From positions 1 through 9,195 of the forward strand of contig DATIFQ010000420.1 in assembly GCA_035455185.1 (NCBI GenBank): DNA of 9,195 nucleotides, written 5' to 3'. The DNA comes from JAEHDI01 sp035455185 (GTDB taxonomy: Bacteria > Acidobacteriota > Terriglobia > Bryobacterales > Bryobacteraceae). Of the stretch, positions 1 to 8,016 are shown one piece after another. Numbering within the stretch: position 1 is the first letter of the stretch; every line of letters begins with the position of its first letter. The notes beneath the pieces are model-generated. The model was not told the origin of the DNA. It did no database searches and was given only the letters and a program-made list of their open reading frames with translations. The position numbers and the translations under genes are program-made.

Positions 1-1
1 C

Positions 2-1867
2 GGAGGCCAGGCCACGGAGTTCCGATTTGGTCGGGTGTCTGGTGTAACGAGCCCGAAGCTGATCACTGTGCCTTACATCACGTACGGGGGAATCATTCCG
101 CGCGTGCTGATGTCCGGCAGCGCGGACACGCCGATGTTCACCTCGATCTGGTTTGACTGGTACCGCACCAACGCGTCGGAGCCGTTCTGTGTGAAGGATC
201 CCAAAGCCACCGCGGACGGCGCCGAGATCAACGGCAGCATGCGCTACATCGCGAAAACGAACGGCGAACGCAATAACCTGTACGAACGTATCTTCGTCAC
301 CGCGTCCCCGTTCTATGAGGAAACGTTGCCGACCATCGCCAATCCGCCTTCGCTCCGGCAGGAGGAGGGCAAACAGGTTCTTTGGACGGTGACCGAACCC
401 GAAACCTTCCAGGCTGATCATAAACGCTGCCGCCAGATCGCGGCGTACGGCCTCGACAAGATCATGCAGCACAGCCATGAGGTCACCTGGCGTGACGAAG
501 GCGACAGCAACACCATGAAGCTGCGTGCGTCACCGCAAAAGGGCGGCGACGCGATGCTGAAGTGGTACATCAAGGCGCAGAACGATCTCGGTTGGCTTCA
601 GGGGGTCTACAGCAACTACACCGACTTCTGCACAGTGAACACCAACTGGAACCCGGACCACGTCCAGCGGCAGCCGGACGGCGAATGGCGCCGCGCCTGG
701 CCCCGAAACTATGCTCTGAAACCTTCGAAGTCGGTCGAGTTCGACGAGTACTACGCAAAGCGGATCAAGGAAAAGTTCGGCGTGCGGATGTCCTACACCG
801 ACGTCCATAGCGCCGTTTCGCCGTGGGGCTATTGCGACTACGACGCCCGTGTCCCGGGCGCTGGCACGCTGGCCGCGACGTTCTACGCTTACGGCCAGCT
901 CCTGATCAATGACCAGAAAGTCTATGGACCGACCCAGTCCGAAGCGACCTACCAGTGGCTGTACGCTGGGCTTGCCTCGGGCCACTATGGCTGGGTCTAC
1001 ACACCGGTGAACCTGCTCACCCATCCTCTCGATGTGGCCTTCATGGCGCACAAGATTCATCCCATCGAAAGCGAGTACGGGATGGGTTACACGTATTACT
1101 ACCTCTCACAGCTCGACAAGGACTGGCTGACGTCGCCGAAAAAACGCGAGTACGTGGACCTGTTCCTGGCAACCACCATCGGCTACGGCAACATGGGCTG
1201 GCTTGTCAACGACTTTGGTCTGGACAACACGTTCGGCATCGAAGCGATGGCCCGGTCGTACTACATGATGCAGCAACTCCAGCAGCAGTACGCCTTCGTT
1301 CGCCCCAAGACCATCGAGTACTCCGATCGGACGGGCAAGTTCGTCACGGCCAGCCTGGCCCACTCCACCGGCGTGATCGCCGACTCCCGCCTCCATGTGG
1401 AGTATGAAAACGGCACTCACGTCTACGTGAACCGTGGGACCCAAGGGACCTGGAGCATGAAGGACGGAGAAGGAAAATCTCTCGAGCTTCCGGTCAACGG
1501 CTGGCTCGTCTACAACGCGAAAAACGGCTTTTACGAAGTCTCAGCGAATGTGTCCGGGCGCCGCATCGACCACGTGAAGGCGGCCGAGTTCGAATTCCTA
1601 GACGGCCGCGGCCAGTGGACCGAACGGGGCTCGCTCGGTGCGGCGGGCAGCGTTGCGCGCCGCGATCGCACCGCCGGCGTCGTTGAACTGATCGACATCT
1701 ACGGCAACGACCGCATCGCGTTCGAGGCGAAAGTGCCCGGAGCCGTGATGGCCTACGATCCGGAAGGCAAGAACCTCGGCAAGGTAGATGCGAAGCCGGT
1801 CCGGTCTGGCTGGTACGAGTTCAAGCCTTTGCCCAACGGCCGCAAGTACGTTTTCGCCGGCGAGTAG
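2..1867 (+). CDS. Secreted glycoside hydrolase-like paralog, copy 1 (5' truncated by window edge)
   Basis: The reading frame is open from base 2, with no start codon of its own in the window. The first residues (GGQATEFRFGR) align with residues 383-393 of copy 2, so about 380 N-terminal residues lie off the left edge. The GTG at 35 is internal, because homology to the other copies continues upstream of it. What remains is the end of a beta-sandwich region, the putative catalytic barrel and the C-terminal beta-rich region. The candidate catalytic Asp (YTDVH, codon 800-802) and Glu (GPTQSE, codon 941-943) are 47 residues apart, as in copy 2. It shares SPKKREYVDLFLATTIGYGN with copy 3, but AVSPW-YC with copy 2. 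Near the C-terminus it has about five extra residues (around GEGKS) before ELPVNGWLVY. It ends YVFAGE, then TAG. Substrate unknown; the enzyme role is inferred from architecture and motifs. Confidence 0.88.
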   Translation, partial: GGQATEFRFGRVSGVTSPKLITVPYITYGGIIPRVLMSGSADTPMFTSIWFDWYRTNASEPFCVKDPKATADGAEINGSMRYIAKTNGERNNLYERIFVTASPFYEETLPTIANPPSLRQEEGKQVLWTVTEPETFQADHKRCRQIAAYGLDKIMQHSHEVTWRDEGDSNTMKLRASPQKGGDAMLKWYIKAQNDLGWLQGVYSNYTDFCTVNTNWNPDHVQRQPDGEWRRAWPRNYALKPSKSVEFDEYYAKRIKEKFGVRMSYTDVHSAVSPWGYCDYDARVPGAGTLAATFYAYGQLLINDQKVYGPTQSEATYQWLYAGLASGHYGWVYTPVNLLTHPLDVAFMAHKIHPIESEYGMGYTYYYLSQLDKDWLTSPKKREYVDLFLATTIGYGNMGWLVNDFGLDNTFGIEAMARSYYMMQQLQQQYAFVRPKTIEYSDRTGKFVTASLAHSTGVIADSRLHVEYENGTHVYVNRGTQGTWSMKDGEGKSLELPVNGWLVYNAKNGFYEVSANVSGRRIDHVKAAEFEFLDGRGQWTERGSLGAAGSVARRDRTAGVVELIDIYGNDRIAFEAKVPGAVMAYDPEGKNLGKVDAKPVRSGWYEFKPLPNGRKYVFAGE

Positions 1868-1913
1868 CGGACTATACACGAGCCTGTCTTTTTTGATATG
1901 AATTGCTACCGAC
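1868..1913 (+). other. Spacer between copies 1 and 2, lacking the palindromic repeat
   Basis: This 46-base spacer is more AT-rich than its surroundings and holds a run of six T (1889-1894). There is no convincing stem before the T run, so I do not call a terminator. No AAGGA-type Shine-Dalgarno precedes the ATG at 1914. A TATGAA-like string at 1897-1902 could be a -10 element giving a very short or absent leader, but no matching -35 is visible. The spacer differs sharply from the two downstream spacers, which both carry the GGGACTGAC palindrome. Confidence 0.45.
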
Positions 1914-4900
1914 ATGCGGATGCGAATAGCTGTTGTATGCCTTCTGGTCGCCGGGTTTTCATTCGCTCAGGCGCCCGATAAAACCGTCCCCGCCGTCAAC
2001 GAGATCCCCATGTGGGAATTCGACCGCGGCACCGTCCTCGAACAAGTGGGGCAGCAGCCCTACGAGATGACGTGGGTCCAACGCCGCGAAGACCCGCGAA
2101 CACTGGTCGATTTCGAAGACCTCACTGGCTGGAAGCTGGAGTTGTACGGCGGGGCCGCCGGCGAACTCCACCGCACGCGCGAGCAGCAGATGTGGGGCCA
2201 GTACGTCGCCCGGATTCTCTACTCGAACGCCTCGCCCAAAGCCCGTGTGATCGCTCGGCCTCCGAAGCCCATCGCGATCCCCGGCAAGTTCGACTCCGTC
2301 GACATCTGGGGTTACGCCGACCGCCGGCGCCAACGCACCGGAGCCGGCACGCCGACGCACATCTCGATCCTCGTGCGTGACGCACGTGATCGCGAGCACC
2401 GCATTCACCTCAACGACGTGGAGTGGATGCACTGGTGGCTGGTCCACCGCCGCGTTCCCGCCGACATTCAGAAGCAGATCGTGTGGCCGGCGAGTTTCTC
2501 GGGCATTGAAATCGAGATGGAGACGCCGAATCCGAAAGAGCGCTACTTCTATTGCGATTCCCTGGCGTTCTACATCGAGGAGCTGAGGCCTGTCGCGTTG
2601 AAACCGCAGCCCAAGCGCAATCTGAAGCCATTCCGCGGGCAGATCGCCGGCCTCAATACCGGAGAGGGCACATTGCCTTTCCCCACGCGCGAGGAAACGA
2701 TTCTTCCGGCCAACTTTGAAAGGGATTTCCAGACTACGGTCCGCGAGGTTTCGAAGAATCACTTCCAGTTGACCTACAAAGGCCGTGACGCGACCATCAC
2801 CTACGACTACAAGCCGCGGACCGGCAACTTGAGCGAACTGACCGCCAGCGTGGACGGAGGGCCCGCATTCCGCGTGATGGAGAATGGAACGGTCTATTTC
2901 GGTGACGGCGAGGAAGGGCGCGTGCCGCCAACTGGTGATCTGGTCTCGGCAACATACCGAGGCGACTCGATCCAAGCAAGATTTCGCTACGGCTCGCGGA
3001 TCGTCGATTACGAATTGCGTCTGTGGCAGAAATCGGTTGTCCTTGACGTCTGGTGCGATGGCGGCGAAGCTGCGGGCCTGAGTTTCGGACGCGTCTCCGG
3101 CGTGAAGAACCCAAAACTGATCTTGATCCCCTACATCACGTACGGCGCTTCGAACCCGCGCGTGTTGATGTCCGGTGTCGAATCAAAACCGGTCTTCACG
3201 TCCGTCTGGTGGGACTGGTATCGCACCAACGCCTCCGAGCCTTACTATGAGCGGGAACCCAAACCTGCCGCCGACGGCGCGTCGATCAACGGCGGGCTGC
3301 GGTACATCCCGAAGACCGACGGCCAGCGCAACAACCTGTACGAACGGATCTTTGTTACCGTCTCTCCCACCTACGAAGAGACGTTGCCGACCATCGCCAA
3401 CCCGCCCTCGCTTCGGCAGGAGGAGGGCAAGCGGGTGGTCTGGACAGTCACCGCACCGTCCACCTTCCAGTCCGATCACGAGCGCAGCCGCCGCGTTCGC
3501 TCGTACGGTCTCGACAGGATCATGCAGCACAGCCATGAGGTGACCTGGCGCGACCATGCCGACAGCTTCACCATGCGCATCCACGCCGCTCCGCAGAAGG
3601 GCGGCGACGAGATGCTGAAGTGGTACATCAAGGCGCAGAAAGATCTCGGCTGGACGCAGGGCGTCTATACGAACTACTGCGACTTCGCGCCGGTGAACAC
3701 GAACTGGGACCCGGATTCCGTCCAGCGCATGCCCGACGGCGAATGGCGTCGTGCCTGGTGGCGCAACTATGCGCTGAAGCCCGCCAGGGCTGTCGAACTC
3801 GATGAATACTACGCCAAACGTATCAAGGAACGCTACGACAACGTGATGTCGTACACCGACGTTCACACGGCTGTGTCCCCGTGGCGCTACTGTGACTTCG
3901 ACGCCCGCGTCCCCGGCGCCGGCACGATGGCGGCGACCTTCTACGCCTATGGCCAGCTTCTCCTGAACGATCAGCGCGTCTACGGCCCCACGCAGTCCGA
4001 GGGGACCTACCAGTGGCTTTACGCCGGGCTCACCTCAGGCAGCTACGGCTGGGTTTACACCGACGTCAATCTGCTAACCCATCCTCTCGACGTTGCCTTC
4101 ATGCTGCACAAGCTCCACCCACTCGAATGCGACTACGGCATGGGATCGACGGAGTACTACCTCGCCCGCCTCGACGAGAAATGGGCTGAGTCGCCGAAGC
4201 TCCGCGAGTACCTAGATCTCTCCCTCGCCACCACGATTGCCTACGGCAACATGGGCTGGCTCGGCACGGTCTTCAGCCAGAAAGACAGCTTCAACCCCGA
4301 AGCCCTCGCCCGCTCGTACTACATGATGCAGCAGGCGCAGCAGCAGTACGCCTTTGTCCGGCCGAAGACCATCGAGTACGCCGGCCCGGACGGCAAGATG
4401 TTTACGCCCAGCCAGGCGCACGCGAACGGCGTGATCGCTCAGTCTCGGATTCACGTCGAATACGAGAACGGCACGCACGTCTACGTGAACCGAGGGAAAG
4501 AAGGAGTCTGGACGGTGAAAACGGTCGACCTCCCCGTCAACGGCTGGCTCGTCTACAACACGGACAACGGCTTCCGCGAGGTCTCAGCCAACGCCTCCGG
4601 CCACCGCATCGATCACGTGAAAGCGCCGGAGTACGAATTCCTCGACGGCCGTGGACAGTGGACCGAGCGCGGTTCTCTTGGCGCAACCGGCAGCGTCGCC
4701 CGCCGCGACCGCGCCGCCGACGTAGTCGAGCTAATCGATATCTATGGCAACGACCGCATTGCATTTGAAGCGAAGGCCTCGGGCACTCTGATGGCCTACG
4801 ATTCGGAGGGCAGGAGCCTCGGTCCGGTCGAAATGAAATCTCCGCGCTCAGGCTGGTCTGAATTCAAACCAGTATCCAATGGCCGCACGTACGTATTCGC

Positions 4901-4916
4901 GAAGACCGCGGAGTGA
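1914..4916 (+). CDS. Secreted glycoside hydrolase-like paralog, copy 2 (complete, 1000 aa)
   Basis: The N-terminus MRMRIAVVCLLVAGFSFAQA is a typical Sec signal peptide, with likely cleavage after AQA and no lipobox, so the protein is probably exported. Approximate regions: 62-222, a beta-rich galactose-binding-like segment (LVDFEDL, QQMWGQYVAR, CDSLAFYIEEL); 265-430, a second beta-sandwich (LSELTASVDG, VDYELRLWQKSVVLDVW); 525-815, a putative (beta/alpha)8 barrel; 845-1000, a C-terminal beta-rich region (YENGTHVYVNR, LPVNGWLVY, EFLDGRGQWTERGSLG). The order resembles GH31/GH36/GH101-type retaining glycosidases. Candidate catalytic residues are D649 in YTDVH and E696 in GPTQSE, both kept in copies 1 and 3. 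Relative to copies 3 and 4 it has about eight extra residues after the signal peptide (around EFDRGTVLE). Its barrel diverges (LGTVFSQKDSF where copies 1 and 3 have LVNDFGLDN-FG). No clear Shine-Dalgarno precedes ATG 1914; ATG 1920 is an alternative. Gene certainty is high; enzyme class is inference. Confidence 0.93.
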   Translation: MRMRIAVVCLLVAGFSFAQAPDKTVPAVNEIPMWEFDRGTVLEQVGQQPYEMTWVQRREDPRTLVDFEDLTGWKLELYGGAAGELHRTREQQMWGQYVARILYSNASPKARVIARPPKPIAIPGKFDSVDIWGYADRRRQRTGAGTPTHISILVRDARDREHRIHLNDVEWMHWWLVHRRVPADIQKQIVWPASFSGIEIEMETPNPKERYFYCDSLAFYIEELRPVALKPQPKRNLKPFRGQIAGLNTGEGTLPFPTREETILPANFERDFQTTVREVSKNHFQLTYKGRDATITYDYKPRTGNLSELTASVDGGPAFRVMENGTVYFGDGEEGRVPPTGDLVSATYRGDSIQARFRYGSRIVDYELRLWQKSVVLDVWCDGGEAAGLSFGRVSGVKNPKLILIPYITYGASNPRVLMSGVESKPVFTSVWWDWYRTNASEPYYEREPKPAADGASINGGLRYIPKTDGQRNNLYERIFVTVSPTYEETLPTIANPPSLRQEEGKRVVWTVTAPSTFQSDHERSRRVRSYGLDRIMQHSHEVTWRDHADSFTMRIHAAPQKGGDEMLKWYIKAQKDLGWTQGVYTNYCDFAPVNTNWDPDSVQRMPDGEWRRAWWRNYALKPARAVELDEYYAKRIKERYDNVMSYTDVHTAVSPWRYCDFDARVPGAGTMAATFYAYGQLLLNDQRVYGPTQSEGTYQWLYAGLTSGSYGWVYTDVNLLTHPLDVAFMLHKLHPLECDYGMGSTEYYLARLDEKWAESPKLREYLDLSLATTIAYGNMGWLGTVFSQKDSFNPEALARSYYMMQQAQQQYAFVRPKTIEYAGPDGKMFTPSQAHANGVIAQSRIHVEYENGTHVYVNRGKEGVWTVKTVDLPVNGWLVYNTDNGFREVSANASGHRIDHVKAPEYEFLDGRGQWTERGSLGATGSVARRDRAADVVELIDIYGNDRIAFEAKASGTLMAYDSEGRSLGPVEMKSPRSGWSEFKPVSNGRTYVFAKTAE

Positions 4917-4953
4917 AAACCCGGGACTGACTCCCATTTCGCCGCCGTTGCGC
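4915..4953 (+). repeat. REP-like half-element after copy 2
   Basis: Beginning at the stop codon of copy 2, GAAAACCCGGGACTGACTCC (4915-4934) is repeated exactly at 4954-4973, 39 bases later. This first copy has only the left arm and a loop-like segment (CATTTCGCCGCCGTTGCGC) and no right arm. The second copy continues into a full palindrome. The equivalent half-element follows copy 3, so the half plus full arrangement is conserved between spacers. Confidence 0.75.
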
Positions 4954-5016
4954 GAAAACCCGGGACTGACTCCAAATTTCGCCGTTGTCGCGAAATTGGT
5001 GTCTGTCCCGGGTTTC
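4954..5016 (+). repeat. Long imperfect palindrome (REP/BIME-like hairpin) upstream of copy 3
   Basis: The left arm 4956-4982 pairs with the right arm 4990-5015 through 24 Watson-Crick pairs. The only interruptions are two T-T mismatches (4967/5004 and 4971/5000) and one bulged A at 4974. The loop is seven bases (4983-4989). The core is CCCGGGACTGACTCC against GGTGTCTGTCCCGGG. Imperfect stems of this sort are typical of REP elements mobilised by REP-associated tyrosine (Y1) transposases; that link is inference, since no such gene is in the window. No U-tract follows, so it is not a standard intrinsic terminator. It ends 20 bases before the Shine-Dalgarno of copy 3. Confidence 0.85.
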
Positions 5017-5036
5017 CGCCACTTTCCGAAATCTCC

Positions 5037-5043
5037 AAGGAAA
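5037..5043 (+). promoter_or_regulatory. Ribosome binding site fixing the start of copy 3
   Basis: AAGGAAA lies just upstream of ATG 5047. The same site with one change (AAGGAGA) precedes copy 4, and the following CTTATGCGACTCATCATT is identical in both. This supports the start at 5047 over the in-frame ATG at 4879, which would overlap copy 2 and translate the palindrome. Confidence 0.8.
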
Positions 5044-5046
5044 CTT

Positions 5047-8016
5047 ATGCGACTCATCATTACACTCGTTGTTCTTCTCTGCTTACTCCTCCCGGCGTCC
5101 GCCGCTACCCCCGACAACGTCGTCCCCGCCATCAACGATATCGAGCGATGGCAGCAGGTCGGCCAACAGCCCTACGAGTTCACCTGGGTCCAGCGCGAGG
5201 AACACCCCAAGACGCTCGTCGATTTTGAGGATCTCAAGGGTTGGAAACTGGAGCTCTACGACGGCGCAAAAGGCGAGTTTCGCCGCAGCCGTGAGCAGCA
5301 GATGTGGGGCCAGTACGTTGCGAAGTTCCTCTATACCGGGGCGAGTGAGAAGAGCCGTGTCGTCGCCCGGCCGCCCCAGCCGATTCCCATCCCTGAGAAG
5401 TTTGATTCGATCGAATTGTGGGGCTACGGCAACCGCTGGTCATGGGTAGCCGATCCCACCACTCCGGCGGCTGACGTCTCCATCCTCATCACCGACTCTC
5501 GCGGCCAGGAATTCAACATCCAGCTCACCGACATTCGCTGGAAGCAGTGGTGGCTCATCCACCGCAAGTTGCCCGCGGATGTCTTCAAGAAGATCGTCTG
5601 GCCCGCGAGCTTCACCGGTATCGAGATCGCCAAGGGCAGCAACGCCGAGCCGCGTTACCTCTTCTGCGACTCACTCGCGTTCTTCACCGAGGAGTTGAAG
5701 CCCCTCACGTTCAAGGCCCAGCCGAAGCGGAACCTGAAGTCCTTCCGCGGTCAGAATGCCGGCTTGAACACTGGGGAGGATACGCTGCCCTTCCCCACGC
5801 GTGAGGAGACCATCCTGCCGGTCAATTTCGAGAAAGAGTACAAGGTGACCGCACGGCAGGCGGCCCCGGGACGGTTCGAGTTCCGATACGAAGGCAAGGA
5901 CGGCACCGTCGTCTACACGTATCAGCCGAAAACGGGCAGCCTGAGCGAGCTCACCGCCGGCGTTAACGGCGCCGGCGCGTTCCGCCCATTGGACGGTGGC
6001 GGCATCCGTTTCGCGGACACGCCCGAGGGCAGGATCTCCGAGGGTCAGCTTGTCTCCGCAACGCTCAACGGTGACGTGGTCGCAGCGAAGTTCCGCCACG
6101 GCTCACGGACCGTCGACTATGAGCTGCGCCTCTGGCAGAAGTCGCTCGTGCTGGACGTCTGGTGCGACGGCGGCGACGCCACCGAACTGACCTTCGGACG
6201 TGTGACCGGAGTCAAGAACCCGAAACTGATCACGATCCCCTACCTCACCTATCGCGACACCAACCCACGCGTGCTGATGTCTGGTGGTGCGGCGGGATCC
6301 GTGTTCACCGGAATCTGGTTCGACTGGTACCGGACGAACGCGAGTGAAGCCTGGTCGGCGAAGGAGCCACAGGTTACCGCGACCAGCGCTGAGATCAACG
6401 GGGGTATGCGCTACCTTCCGAAGACCGACGGCCGGCGGAACGATCTCTACGACCGCATCTTTATCACCAGTTCGCCGGTCTATGAAGAGACGCTGCCTAC
6501 CACCGCGAATCCTCCCTCGCTGCGGCAGGAGGAAGGTAAGAGCGTGGTCTGGACCGTCGCGTCACCCAGGACGTTCCAGAGTGATCATGAACGCTCGCGT
6601 CGGATCCGCTCCTACGGCCTCGACAAGATCATGCAGCACAGCCACGAGGTCACCTGGCGGGACGAGGGCGACAGCAACACCATGAAACTCCATGCCGCCC
6701 CGCAAAAGGGCGGCGACGCGGTGCTGAAGTGGTATATCAAGGCGCAGAACGATCTCGGTTGGCTCCAGGGCGTCTACAGCAACTACACCGACTTCTGCAC
6801 CGTGAACACGAACTGGAGCCCGGACCATGTGCTCCGTCTTTCGGACGGCGAATGGCGCCGCGCTTGGCCGCGCAACTACATGCTCAAACCGGCCAAGGCA
6901 GTAGAATTCGATGAGTATTACGCCAAGCGGATCAAGGAGAAGTTCGGCGTGCGGATGTCGTACACCGACGTCCACACCTGCGCCCAGCCCTGGCGCTGCG
7001 ATTACGACGTCCGGGTCCCGGGCGCTGGAACGATGAGTTCGCTGTTCTACGCTTTCGGGCAATTGCTGTTGAACGATCAGAAGGCGTACGGCCCGACGCA
7101 GTCGGAGGCCACGTTCCAGTGGCTCTACGCCGGGCTGCAATCCGGCGGATACGGTTGGGTCTACACCGACGTGAACCTGCTGACCCACCCGCTCGACGTC
7201 GCTTTCATGCTGCACAAGATTCATCCGCTCGAGTGCGACTACGGCATGGGCTACACGAACTACTATCTCGATCGGATGGACAAGGAGTGGAGAAAATCCC
7301 CGAAGAAACGCGAGTACGTGGATCTGTTCCTCGCCACAACCATCGGCTACGGCAACATGGGTTGGCTGGTCAACGATTTCGGCCTGGACAACGCGTTTGG
7401 TATCGAAGCGATGGCCCGCTCGTACTACATGATGCAGCAGCTTCAACAGCAGTACGCGTTCGTGCGGCCGAAACGAATTGAGTACGCAGATGGCGGTGGA
7501 AAGATGCTGAGTCCGAGCCAGGCACAGGCCACGGGCGCAATCAACGACTCGCGCCTGCATGTCGAGTACGAAAATGGCACGCACGTCTATGTGAACCGCG
7601 GGAAGGAAGGAGTCTGGAGGGTGAAGACGATCGACCTTCCCGTCAACGGCTGGCTGGTTTACAGCAGCGGTTTTTACGAAATCTCGGCGAACGTGTCTGG
7701 CCATCGCATCGACCATGTCAAGTCCGCCGAGTACGAATTCCTGGACGGCCGCGGCCAATGGACCGAACACGGATCGCTCGGTGCCACAGGCAGCGTGGCC
7801 CGCCGCGACCGGGCCGCTGATGTGGTCGAGCTAATCGATATCTATGGCAACGACCGCATTTTGTTTCAAGCGAAGGCCTCGGGCACTCTGATGGCCTACG
7901 ATTGGGAGGGCAAGAGCTTGGGCAAGGTTGATACGTCGTCGCCAAAGGCCGGCTGGCACGAATTCAAGCCCATCAAAGACGGCCGTATGTACGTATTCGG
8001 GAGAAATGGGGACTGA
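5047..8016 (+). CDS. Secreted glycoside hydrolase-like paralog, copy 3 (complete, 989 aa)
   Basis: The start at 5047 is chosen because it follows AAGGAAA, opens a signal peptide (MRLIITLVVLLCLLLPASA, then ATPD) and matches copy 4. The frame stays open upstream to an ATG at 4879, but that stretch only translates the spacer repeats. Regions follow copy 2: galactose-binding-like segment about 58-213, second beta-sandwich about 255-405, putative catalytic barrel about 520-800, C-terminal beta-rich region about 835-989. Candidate catalytic residues are D641 (YTDVH) and E687 (GPTQSE). They are 46 rather than 47 residues apart because one residue is missing just after the Asp, where TCAQPWRCDYD replaces the AVSPW-YCD of copies 1 and 2; this may affect specificity. 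The last codons (RNGD, stop) lie in the downstream half-element, which supplies the TGA. The protein is probably exported; its substrate is unknown. Confidence 0.93.
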   Translation: MRLIITLVVLLCLLLPASAATPDNVVPAINDIERWQQVGQQPYEFTWVQREEHPKTLVDFEDLKGWKLELYDGAKGEFRRSREQQMWGQYVAKFLYTGASEKSRVVARPPQPIPIPEKFDSIELWGYGNRWSWVADPTTPAADVSILITDSRGQEFNIQLTDIRWKQWWLIHRKLPADVFKKIVWPASFTGIEIAKGSNAEPRYLFCDSLAFFTEELKPLTFKAQPKRNLKSFRGQNAGLNTGEDTLPFPTREETILPVNFEKEYKVTARQAAPGRFEFRYEGKDGTVVYTYQPKTGSLSELTAGVNGAGAFRPLDGGGIRFADTPEGRISEGQLVSATLNGDVVAAKFRHGSRTVDYELRLWQKSLVLDVWCDGGDATELTFGRVTGVKNPKLITIPYLTYRDTNPRVLMSGGAAGSVFTGIWFDWYRTNASEAWSAKEPQVTATSAEINGGMRYLPKTDGRRNDLYDRIFITSSPVYEETLPTTANPPSLRQEEGKSVVWTVASPRTFQSDHERSRRIRSYGLDKIMQHSHEVTWRDEGDSNTMKLHAAPQKGGDAVLKWYIKAQNDLGWLQGVYSNYTDFCTVNTNWSPDHVLRLSDGEWRRAWPRNYMLKPAKAVEFDEYYAKRIKEKFGVRMSYTDVHTCAQPWRCDYDVRVPGAGTMSSLFYAFGQLLLNDQKAYGPTQSEATFQWLYAGLQSGGYGWVYTDVNLLTHPLDVAFMLHKIHPLECDYGMGYTNYYLDRMDKEWRKSPKKREYVDLFLATTIGYGNMGWLVNDFGLDNAFGIEAMARSYYMMQQLQQQYAFVRPKRIEYADGGGKMLSPSQAQATGAINDSRLHVEYENGTHVYVNRGKEGVWRVKTIDLPVNGWLVYSSGFYEISANVSGHRIDHVKSAEYEFLDGRGQWTEHGSLGATGSVARRDRAADVVELIDIYGNDRILFQAKASGTLMAYDWEGKSLGKVDTSSPKAGWHEFKPIKDGRMYVFGRNGD

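Noticed and set aside
35..1867. Copy 1 starting at GTG 35
   Set aside because: The reading frame and paralog homology continue upstream to base 2. The GTG is an internal Val of the FGRVSGV motif, so the gene is truncated by the window edge.
1880..1896. Intrinsic terminator at the T run after copy 1
   Set aside because: No stable GC stem directly precedes the six T bases.
4915..4973. CRISPR-like direct repeats
   Set aside because: There are only two copies of a 20-base unit with a 19-base related spacer, and the second copy continues into a palindrome. The repeats fit a REP-type element.
4954..5016. Rho-independent terminator before copy 3
   Set aside because: The stem is long and GC-rich at its base but is followed by CCGCCAC and not a T tract, and the next gene starts just downstream.
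6562..7770. Long antisense reading frame (about 400 codons) opposite copy 3, with similar antisense frames opposite copies 1, 2 and 4
   Set aside because: They mirror strongly conserved sense genes of GC-rich codon use, recur at matching places because the sense genes are paralogs, and have no leader, signal or recognisable domain.
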